Made by a program: the position numbers and the translations under genes. A stretch of 64,000 nucleotides of DNA from Pseudomonadota bacterium. Its GTDB lineage: Bacteria > Pseudomonadota > Gammaproteobacteria > CALCKW01. The notes beneath the pieces were generated by a model. That model saw nothing but the letters and a program-made list of their open reading frames with translations. It was not told where the DNA came from and ran no database searches. The stretch spans positions 40,864-104,863 of the forward strand of contig JBCCUP010000005.1 in assembly GCA_039196715.1 (NCBI GenBank), in the 5' to 3' direction. Shown piece by piece: positions 57,329 to 64,000 of the stretch (its first letter is position 1; each line of letters opens with the position of its first letter).

Positions 57329-58204
57329 ATGTCCCAACACCCCCTGCGACCGACGCTCTCCGACGCAGGCCGTGATCCCACCCACGCGGTCAGTGTGGTC
57401 AACGAATTCGGTGAGACGCGGCAGGCTGCCATTCCCGGCGAGTTGCCGCTGACAGTGCACCTCGAGGACCAGGAGATCGTGACCCTGATGACCCTCGGCA
57501 CACGCCCCGAGGAGCTCGCGCTCGGCTACGTGCGCAACCAACGGCTGATCGACTCGATCGAGGACATTCGCGAGGTCACGGTCGACTGGTCCAAGAACAG
57601 CGTCACCATCGAGACACGCGCCAACCGCACACTCAAGGACTGGCGCGAGAAGCTGTTCAAACGCATCGTCACGAGCGGCTGCGGCCAGGGCACCATCTTC
57701 GCGTCAACGCTCGAGGAGCTTGACAACACCCGGCTGCCGACCCCGGCTCTGAAACAGTCCGCGCTGTACGGGCTGATCCGCACCATCTCAAGCCACAACG
57801 CGGTCTACCGCGTTGCGGGCGCGGTGCACGGGTGCGCGCTGTGCCGGGGCGAGGAGATGCTGATTCACGTCGAGGACGTGGGCCGGCACAACGCGGCAGA
57901 CGCGATCTCGGGCCACATGTGGCTCGAGGGGCTCAGCGGCGAAGACAAGATCTTCTACACCACCGGTCGGCTGACCAGCGAGATGGTGATGAAGGCCGCG
58001 TTCATGGGCATCCCCGTGCTGCTCTCGCGCTCCGGCCTCACACAGATGGGACTGGATCTCGCGCGCCAGGTCGGCATGACGCTGATCGCGCGCGCCAAGG
58101 GCCGCCATTTCAACGTGTACCACGGCGCCGAGCACATCAGCTTCGACGCCAAACCGGCTGTGCGGCGGCGGCCTGCGCCCACCAAGGGTGAACGCGACCT
58201 GTGA
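57329..58204 (+). CDS. fdhD: Formate dehydrogenase accessory sulfurtransferase FdhD, variant
   Basis: A 291-residue FdhD-family protein, which transfers sulfur from IscS to the molybdenum cofactor of formate dehydrogenase. LPLTVHLEDQEIVTLMTLGTRPEELALGYV, LIDSIEDIREV, the IHVEDVGRHNAADAISGHMW segment and FYTTGRLTSEMVMKAAFMGIP, LLSRSGLTQMG are family blocks. The usual CGxCG loop, whose two cysteines are needed for sulfur transfer in E. coli (C121, C124), here reads SGCGQGT, with Cys118 but Gly at the second cysteine. Two further cysteines, GCALCRG (169, 172), stand before the DVGRHNA motif. The ATG at 57329 directly precedes the family region. No formate dehydrogenase gene lies in the window. 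Confidence 0.87.
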   Translation: MSQHPLRPTLSDAGRDPTHAVSVVNEFGETRQAAIPGELPLTVHLEDQEIVTLMTLGTRPEELALGYVRNQRLIDSIEDIREVTVDWSKNSVTIETRANRTLKDWREKLFKRIVTSGCGQGTIFASTLEELDNTRLPTPALKQSALYGLIRTISSHNAVYRVAGAVHGCALCRGEEMLIHVEDVGRHNAADAISGHMWLEGLSGEDKIFYTTGRLTSEMVMKAAFMGIPVLLSRSGLTQMGLDLARQVGMTLIARAKGRHFNVYHGAEHISFDAKPAVRRRPAPTKGERDL

Positions 58205-58596
58205 GGGAAAGTCACCTTTTGCCGTCAAAGTGCCGAGGCAGTTTCCACTTGCGTCGTTTTGCTGGATCGCGTTTGACGCTCACTTACGCCAGCAAATATG
58301 CGGCGATGTAGATCGACGGCTAGGAGTCGTGCGTATCTTCCCACAGGGCACATCGGTTAAGGAGGCGGTGCAACCTTCACGGTCTCCTTCCGAACCGCCT
58401 CCACGTGGTTCCCTATCTCCGACAGGATTGAGTGGGTGTCCGCCACTTCCTATACAGCGTGCTAAGCTCGAACGTTTCAGTGGGATTCAAGATCGCTTCA
58501 CCCAAAGCGCACTTCAGTCAGCGTGCTGTTCTCACGTCACTGGGCACCCTTCGACCCTGGTTGAGGGCGCCGCTCTAAATCTCTTTGGAGACATGT
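58205..58596. other. Gene-free stretch at a composition boundary
   Basis: A 392-base spacer with no gene I can support. Base composition becomes noticeably less GC-rich from here to the right. No terminator-like hairpin with a T-run was found after fdhD. Confidence 0.5.
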
Positions 58597-59529
58597 GTGG
58601 ATCTCGATTTTTCCGTCGTCATTCCGCTCTACAACAAAGCACCCTATATCGCAACAGCGGTTCAGTCAGCCTTGGATCAAGTGGGTGTTTCTATTGAGAT
58701 CATCGTAGTTGATGACGGCTCTACTGATGACGGTGCCGACGTTGTCAACAGTATGGCGGATCCGAGAATTCGCGTAATCCGGCAGCCAAATGGCGGCGTA
58801 TCGTCTGCGAGAAATAATGGCAGTAAGCAAGCAAGTGCGCCCTACATTGCGTTTCTCGACGCAGACGATTCTTGGCACAAACAGCACTTGGTCACTCTCA
58901 AACACCTCACCGATCAACGAACTCAATGCGGTATTTTCGGCTCTGGCTACCTCGAATACAACGACCTTTCCGAAATCAGTGACGCTCTTGCCAGCACTGT
59001 GGACGTAGAAAGCTCACGCATTGAACCTGTCAGTTTGCCGCTACTGTCACACGGAATCTGCAATGGACGGTCGCCATTTTGGACCTCCGCGTTGGCGGTC
59101 AAGAAAAGCGCGTTTGTTGAAACAGGCGGTTTCGATGAAGCCTTTAGCCACGGTGAAGACGTCGCTGTGTGGCTGGCAATCACTGCCGCGCATGGAGGCG
59201 TCGCAAGCGATGCAAAAACCGCATATTACTACCGCGGTGACGCCTCCAGTTTGACGCAACGTCTGGTGCGTGCAGACGGCACCATGGACTTGGTTAACCG
59301 GCTGCTAAAGGATTCCAAATGGTCCACTGCGGAGCGCAATGCTATGCAGTCCATCAGTGACCATTTTGCGATTTCACACGCATCCAGCGCATTGCGAACA
59401 CACAACAACAAAACAGCGTGCCGAACATTTCTGTCTGGCGTTTACAAGCGAAACAAGCGGTGGTGGCTGCTTGCGATCGCATCTGTGTTGCCGAAGCCCT
59501 TGTTGACTGCGTTGGCAAAGCTCAGGTGA
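58597..59529 (+). CDS. Glycosyltransferase family 2 protein
   Basis: A 310-residue GT-A fold enzyme. FSVVIPLYNKAPYIATAVQS, EIIVVDDGSTDDGADVV, NGGVSSARNNGSKQASAPYI and FLDADDSWH (metal-binding acidic motif) are those of family 2 glycosyltransferases. Later, FVETGGFDEAFSHGEDVAVWL carries the ED motif often involved in catalysis. The start is the GTG at 58597 with GGAG six bases upstream; a TTG at 58585 is also in frame. Codon use is less GC-biased than in the region to the left. It is convergent with the SGNH/MBOAT pair. The acceptor is unknown. Confidence 0.88.
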   Translation: MDLDFSVVIPLYNKAPYIATAVQSALDQVGVSIEIIVVDDGSTDDGADVVNSMADPRIRVIRQPNGGVSSARNNGSKQASAPYIAFLDADDSWHKQHLVTLKHLTDQRTQCGIFGSGYLEYNDLSEISDALASTVDVESSRIEPVSLPLLSHGICNGRSPFWTSALAVKKSAFVETGGFDEAFSHGEDVAVWLAITAAHGGVASDAKTAYYYRGDASSLTQRLVRADGTMDLVNRLLKDSKWSTAERNAMQSISDHFAISHASSALRTHNNKTACRTFLSGVYKRNKRWWLLAIASVLPKPLLTALAKLR

Positions 59530-59584
59530 GACGCAGCTGGCGTAATCAGAGGGCGCTACCGGGATACACCTGACAACTGTTTCG

Positions 59585-60589
59585 CTAGTTACAACCCAGT
59601 GTGGTTTGGCCACTTTCAACCCGATCACACCTTTCACTGAGAGTCTGAATTATCCAAGGACCGAGCAGCTCCTTGGAAAACCGACTCGCCCCAACTGAAT
59701 TCAAGTGGTTCACATTGATCCATTCACTGTAGTCGAACGGGAACCGTCCCGCATCGTTAAACGAAGCGAACCCTACAGCTAGACCATCTGAGACTATAGA
59801 GTCAATTTCTTTCAACACAGCCTCACGACCGATTGTCAAATCGGAAAAGCCAGGTGTGTTAGGAGGTTCAAACAGGACAACCTTGATACCACGCTCCCGA
59901 GCAAACTGCAACAGGTCTCGCAACATTGCCAGTTTAAAACCTGCAACATTGGAGGCCGGCAATCTTGGGGGGCCAAATAAACGATCTGTCAAAGCCAAGT
60001 GCCCATTTATGAATTCGGGCACTCGCGCAGCACCGGTGACGACATACTTCAATATCAACTCAATTGCGCCACGGTGACGATAGGCGCCTATTCTGTTCAG
60101 CAGCTCGAACTTCCAATCAATGGGATTAACGCCGAGCTTCTTAAATTCGCTCACTACTAATTTTCTGTCATCAGAATCAAGCCCAAAGTAAACGTTAGGT
60201 GAGAGGCCGTTGTCCAGTCCGTCTATATTAACATACACACCAACTGCGACTAGTGACGGCGGTTCATTGTATTTTAAATAGTGCCTCAGAGCGGACTTCA
60301 TAGACAGGAAGTTGGCACCAGGAGACGCCAGATTGAATCCACTCCAATCAGAACCTTCCAGTGCCGCAACCGGATTCACGCCCTGAGACGTCGTTGAGTC
60401 ACCGAGAACGACCAAATCAAATGAACGGTCTCGCATCTGAAAAGCCGACTTAATATTCGGGTAACTTGGATCAAGGTGGTTAGATGCGCGCTCAAGAACA
60501 ACCCCAGCCAAAAAAACCATAATCACGCTACAGCACAGTGCAGCCATGAATCGCCACAAAGGTGAGGTAAAATTCATCTGCCTACTCAA
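59585..60589 (-). CDS. SGNH/GDSL-like protein, partner of MBOAT acyltransferase
   Basis: A 334-residue protein with one N-terminal membrane anchor (about residues 13-32) and a predicted periplasmic hydrolase-like domain. VVLGDSTTSQGVNP carries the serine of block I (GDST, residue 65), ASPGANFLSMKSAL may be block II, and NVNHLNSVGA near residue 292 holds the C-terminal histidine within NxxH, where D/NxxH is the SGNH pattern. This resembles AlgJ/AlgX/PatB-like proteins that accept an acyl group from an MBOAT partner and place it on a polysaccharide. The start TTG at 60589 (alternative ATG at 60577) overlaps the MBOAT stop, so the pair is coupled. Confidence 0.78.
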   Translation of the reverse strand: MSRQMNFTSPLWRFMAALCCSVIMVFLAGVVLERASNHLDPSYPNIKSAFQMRDRSFDLVVLGDSTTSQGVNPVAALEGSDWSGFNLASPGANFLSMKSALRHYLKYNEPPSLVAVGVYVNIDGLDNGLSPNVYFGLDSDDRKLVVSEFKKLGVNPIDWKFELLNRIGAYRHRGAIELILKYVVTGAARVPEFINGHLALTDRLFGPPRLPASNVAGFKLAMLRDLLQFARERGIKVVLFEPPNTPGFSDLTIGREAVLKEIDSIVSDGLAVGFASFNDAGRFPFDYSEWINVNHLNSVGASRFSKELLGPWIIQTLSERCDRVESGQTTLGCN

Positions 60590-61971
60590 AATACAAAGTA
60601 AATGAACTGAGAGCTACTTGCCCCGAACAAAACGACAGAGGTTACAGCTGACGACAAGAGTATCACCCAGGACCAGCTTGCCAATGCCACAAACCTGAAA
60701 AGCGTAAAGAACGTCGAAACGAGCAAAAGTAAACCTAGTTGCCAGACTATCTGAAATGGAGCCTGAGAACTGCCTGGCGATAGAGACACTATCCCATAGA
60801 GAATCGCCAGAGCATCCTCTAGCGTCGCCGCTCGGAAAAACACCCATGTGACGCACACCCCGTGGAAGACAAGGACAACCTTGAGCGCCTTGACGAACTG
60901 ATGGCTGACTTCGGATTTATATTTTCTCGGACTCAGATGATTTCCACACCAGCGTTCTATCGCGAGCCAACTGCCATGAAGTGCACCCCATATAATAAAA
61001 TTGTATGAAGCTCCATGCCAGAGACCGCCAAGCAGCATCGTAATCAGCAGGTTACGATACGTTTTTACTACACCATTGCGATTGCCGCCGAGCGGAATGT
61101 AGAGATAATCTTTCAGCCAGCTAGACAGTGATATGTGCCAGCGCCGCCAAAACTCGGTGATACTTTTGCTGATGTAAGGTACGTTGAAATTTTCGTTTAA
61201 TCGGTACCCAAATATGCGAGCAACGCCGATAGCGATATCGCTGTACCCACTGAAATCACAGAATATCTGGACAGCAAATGCATAGGTCGCCAGTAGCAGC
61301 GCACCAGACGAGTATGCAGTCGGGTTTGCGTATACCGGATCGACCAGAACAGCAATGTTATCAGCTATCACAACTTTTTTTAGAAGACCGCACACTATCC
61401 GGTTGAAACCCCAAACTAAATCATCGTGATTGAATCTCTTCGCGACTTTGAGCTGTGGAAGAAATTCTGATGCCCGGACGATAGGTCCAGCAACCAGTTG
61501 AGGGAAGAATGCAACGTACAGCAGGACAGAGATCGGATTCTGCTCTGCCTCGATCTTTCGACGATAGACGTCTATCAGATAGCTCACAGATTGAAACGTG
61601 TAAAACGATATTCCAAGCGGCAGTGCTATCGACAGTTCGAATGAATAGCCGGAGCCCATGTCCGACAACACTTCGACAAAAAAATTGAAATATTTGAATA
61701 CAGCGAGTATGCCCAGATTTAGGGCGACACCAGCAGAGACATAGAGCTTTCTTCGTCTTTCGTCCGAATTCGAAGATATACGCAGCCCAAGCCAGGCGAC
61801 CGAAAACGTAGATATAAATACCAACAGAAGGTGTGGCGCACTCCAGTATGCGTAAAAAAACAAGCTGGAGAAAAGCAAGATGACGATTTTTAACCGTTGA
61901 CTGGACGTAATACTGTAAAGAGAAAATACGACGACCAGAAAAACAGCAAAGTCGATGGAATTAAAAAGCAC
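60586..61971 (-). CDS. MBOAT-family O-acyltransferase
   Basis: A 461-residue polytopic membrane protein of the AlgI/DltB group. Recognisable segments include VFKYFNFFVEVL, LPLGISFYTFQSVSYLIDVYR, FFPQLVAGPIVRASEFLPQL, DFSGYSDIAIGVARIFGY, ITEFWRRWHISLSSWLKDY and the histidine-bearing LLGGLWHGASYNFIIWGALHG. The last is the catalytic-site motif. It is expected to move an acyl group (often acetyl) across the inner membrane for transfer to a surface polysaccharide by the coupled SGNH-like protein. The start is GTG at 61971. The region is less GC-rich than the core genome, as is common for polysaccharide genes acquired by transfer. Confidence 0.93.
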   Translation of the reverse strand: MLFNSIDFAVFLVVVFSLYSITSSQRLKIVILLFSSLFFYAYWSAPHLLLVFISTFSVAWLGLRISSNSDERRRKLYVSAGVALNLGILAVFKYFNFFVEVLSDMGSGYSFELSIALPLGISFYTFQSVSYLIDVYRRKIEAEQNPISVLLYVAFFPQLVAGPIVRASEFLPQLKVAKRFNHDDLVWGFNRIVCGLLKKVVIADNIAVLVDPVYANPTAYSSGALLLATYAFAVQIFCDFSGYSDIAIGVARIFGYRLNENFNVPYISKSITEFWRRWHISLSSWLKDYLYIPLGGNRNGVVKTYRNLLITMLLGGLWHGASYNFIIWGALHGSWLAIERWCGNHLSPRKYKSEVSHQFVKALKVVLVFHGVCVTWVFFRAATLEDALAILYGIVSLSPGSSQAPFQIVWQLGLLLLVSTFFTLFRFVALASWSWVILLSSAVTSVVLFGASSSQFIYFVF

Positions 61972-63154
61972 CAGTGATTCTCATTTTTGGCTATTTTTGG
62001 TCTTAACCAGTTCACAGAGTCAAACACGTCTTCAGCATCTGACTGCCGAACGAATCGAGACCAATCTGCAGACTCGAATATCTTAGTTAATCAGACACAT
62101 CATGGACAAAAGAAGTACGAGAAAAACCGCTCTTCTCACCTGACTAGCGATACAGCCGCGTGCCACAACCGTGTCGATGCTGTTCAATTCCGGCTAGGCC
62201 ACTGAGCACACCTTGCGGCGTCTTTCGGATGTCACAACCCAACACACTGGGAGATCATAGGGCCGAACACCGCAACCGCACTGAATTGTGCAGTGGCGTT
62301 TTTCAGCTCTCGAATCACGGTGTCACTACGCGCTTCTTGGCTCACGCGCCGCGTTGAGCCGCAATCACCCACATACAGACCTGCGCGGTGCAAGTGATGT
62401 GCCGCAGAGTACGGGTTCTACCCCGATATCACGGACGGTTTTGAGACGCGCGAAAACGCCTCGTCGTTGGCAGCGACACGTCGCTGCATCCTCGGGTTGC
62501 GGAAGCGCAATGTAGACGAACAAAATGTCACGCGAAGAGCCGGACTGGGTTGACGCGCGATTGGTTGAGCGCGCCGCGGAAAGCATTACACGCTGGAAAG
62601 GCGAGCCCTTGCTGTTTGCCAGTTCTGGCTCCTTCGTTTGCGAATAGCCACGCGTTCACGTTCGCCTCGGACCCGCCCAGCACGCCAAGGCTCAACCCGT
62701 CCAGCAAGCGCCTTTTCTCCTGTGCCATCGCCTGATTCCATCGCAAGAACAGGCAGATAAGCAGGGGCGTTGAGTGACCACGCCGCCGTATACAGGCGAT
62801 CTCAAGCCTGTCGCACAGCGATTCACACCCACATTGGTGCAGGCCTTCTGGCTACCGCGTGGACGGTACCCTGTCGGTCAAACCGTAACTGCGTGCAGCA
62901 TACGAACAGGTGTCTGTCCACTTGTCCCCGCGCGTTCAGGCGTTTGCGGTGCATCCGCCTGAACGTGGTGCCTGTCGAGTTCGGGGCGTACCTTAGAACG
63001 GCGCCACAGATCTAAAGATCTATCGGATCGATCCGCTAACACCGCATAACTGGCAAGAGTTGCCGGTGCGGCACACAGCTGCCAACACCACAATAAAAAC
63101 AGCGCTGTTATTGACAGGAGTCGTCGACGAAAGCGCGTAAATTGAGGCGATCCA
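61972..63154. other. Long gene-poor stretch
   Basis: About 1.2 kb without a gene I can support. Several short frames (for example on the minus strand at 62528-62746 and the plus strand at 62770-63015) show no family signature, signal peptide or convincing ribosome-binding site. A remnant of a lost gene is possible. Promoters of the divergent MBOAT and lipoprotein genes should lie in it. Confidence 0.5.
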
Positions 63155-64000
63155 ATGGCAAGGCGATCGATCCTGGCCGGCTCCAGCCCGTCTGTGTTCC
63201 AGGGGAACTGCAGGCAAACGGCACTGGTGTATTCCCCCCCAACCCGAGCAACAGCCGTGCTGCTGTTCTGTGCGACAACGCTTGTGGGTTGCCTCGACGG
63301 TGGCTTGGTTTCTGGCTCGGGCGCGCAATCGAGCGTGTCGAACCGAGTCAGCGAACAGCGGAATTCGAACAGCGGTGGGTCAGGCACTCAAGGGCAAAGC
63401 GCTACGACCACGTCGACGCGCGCACCGAACACCGGTGCACTGATAGCACCTCCTACGTTGGTGGCCTGCACCCCCAATTTCCAAACCATTGCGTACGAGC
63501 ACAGCATCTGGCCGCAATCTGACTTTGGTTTGCCCACCGCTGTGGGCGCTAGCAAAGTGTGGAGCCATCCCGGTGGCGGAAACTACGACGTCAAAGTCAC
63601 CAAGGTTGCCAATGCGTCTTCTGCCGCCTCTATGGGTGCCACACACTACCTTCACCGCATCCCGGAATATTCTCAGCACGATGCATTCTCCGCGGACGGC
63701 AGCTATCTGGTGTCACATGGCATCGTGTCCAGGGCGCTCTACAGCGGCATAACGTATCAAAACCTGCGTGTGGTGCAGAACAGTGGCGCTGTGTTGGGAG
63801 ACTGGCAATGGCATCCGACAAACGACGCATTCGCATTCTATTTTGATCGCGACAATGAACGCGTGTACCGATACAACGCAAACGACGACACGCACACTGT
63901 GCTATTCGACTTCCTGGCCACTCCGGTTAACGTAGATGGTCAGATTTTCAACAACCTGGGTACAACAAACAGTAACGACTACGCCATGGGTGGGCAGGGA
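63155..64000 (+). CDS. Predicted lipoprotein with beta-propeller-like region (3' end outside window)
   Basis: A reading frame open from the ATG at 63155 to the right edge (282 codons visible). TGAGGCG seven bases upstream is a fair ribosome-binding site. Residues 30-48 form a hydrophobic stretch, RATAVLLFCATTLVGCLDG, with a lipobox-like LVGC. A Ser/Gly/Thr-rich linker follows (about 50-90). The rest has short repeated strands such as AFSADGSYLVSHG, LGDWQWHPTNDAFAFYFD and RVYRYNANDDTHTVLFDF, which resemble TolB/PD40 beta-propeller blades. GTG at 63227 would give a shorter N-region and remains possible. The family and function are unassigned because the C terminus is missing. Confidence 0.7.
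   Translation, partial: MARRSILAGSSPSVFQGNCRQTALVYSPPTRATAVLLFCATTLVGCLDGGLVSGSGAQSSVSNRVSEQRNSNSGGSGTQGQSATTTSTRAPNTGALIAPPTLVACTPNFQTIAYEHSIWPQSDFGLPTAVGASKVWSHPGGGNYDVKVTKVANASSAASMGATHYLHRIPEYSQHDAFSADGSYLVSHGIVSRALYSGITYQNLRVVQNSGAVLGDWQWHPTNDAFAFYFDRDNERVYRYNANDDTHTVLFDFLATPVNVDGQIFNNLGTTNSNDYAMGGQG

Noticed and set aside
62528..62746. Short frames on both strands that might be remnants of a transposase
   Set aside because: No transposase motif, terminal inverted repeat or target-site duplication could be seen.

Overview
The window is high-GC bacterial chromosome, very probably from a gammaproteobacterium. The evidence is gene order: a TPR lipoprotein gene, lolB, ispE, tRNA-Gln, prs, rplY, pth and ychF lie on one strand, with hemA-prfA-prmC diverging from them, as in Pseudomonas and relatives. 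A gammaproteobacterial minor-pilin cluster, AmpD, Rep, PhaR, AcpH and a gatCAB operon fit this. Most of the window is core housekeeping DNA with strong high-GC codon bias, so many long antisense reading frames are only shadows. GC content falls clearly from about 58.2 kb to the right end.

Layout. 0-8.2 kb: metabolic and transport genes (the end of a histidine phosphatase, an acyl-CoA dehydrogenase, a NhaD-type antiporter divergent from a MarR regulator, a WecA/MraY-family transferase, an 8-oxoguanine deaminase-like amidohydrolase, GabD). 8.4-15 kb: a type IV pilus assembly operon (FimT/FimU, PilV, PilW, PilX, PilE, PilY1). 15.2-20.5 kb: PhaR, an IMPase-family phosphatase, AmpD, Rep, a TatD nuclease and a LEA14-like lipoprotein. 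20.5-29.6 kb: a sterol desaturase-family protein, a DUF4856 protein with a clear terminator, HAD and LOG-family enzymes, AlkB, HlyU, a spermidine synthase-like protein, an apparently dead HAD protein, DUF1289, CopD, a peroxiredoxin and a NYN protein.

29.6-33.3 kb holds a tightly packed three-gene minus-strand operon of unassigned function: a membrane-anchored peptidoglycan-binding-domain protein with five cysteine-pair repeats, a zinc-ribbon/J-like protein and a small soluble partner. 33.4-41 kb: an unusual SSB-like protein, tRNA-Met, ychF, pth, rplY, prs, tRNA-Gln, a broken ispE, lolB and the TPR lipoprotein gene. 41.2-45.9 kb: the fully overlapping hemA-prfA-prmC-ppx operon. 46-52.3 kb: acpH, a MoeB/ThiF-like gene, hslO, gatCAB and plsC.

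52.5-64 kb: a DsbA-family protein, a nitroreductase, two coupled GT4 glycosyltransferases, a variant FdhD, then a low-GC surface-polysaccharide segment (a GT2 glycosyltransferase and a coupled MBOAT plus SGNH acyl-transfer pair). After a 1.2 kb gene-poor stretch, an unfinished gene for a predicted lipoprotein runs off the right edge. The observations most worth a second look are the ispE lesion in an otherwise intact essential cluster, the three-gene operon at 29.6-33.3 kb, and the HAD protein lacking its nucleophile.
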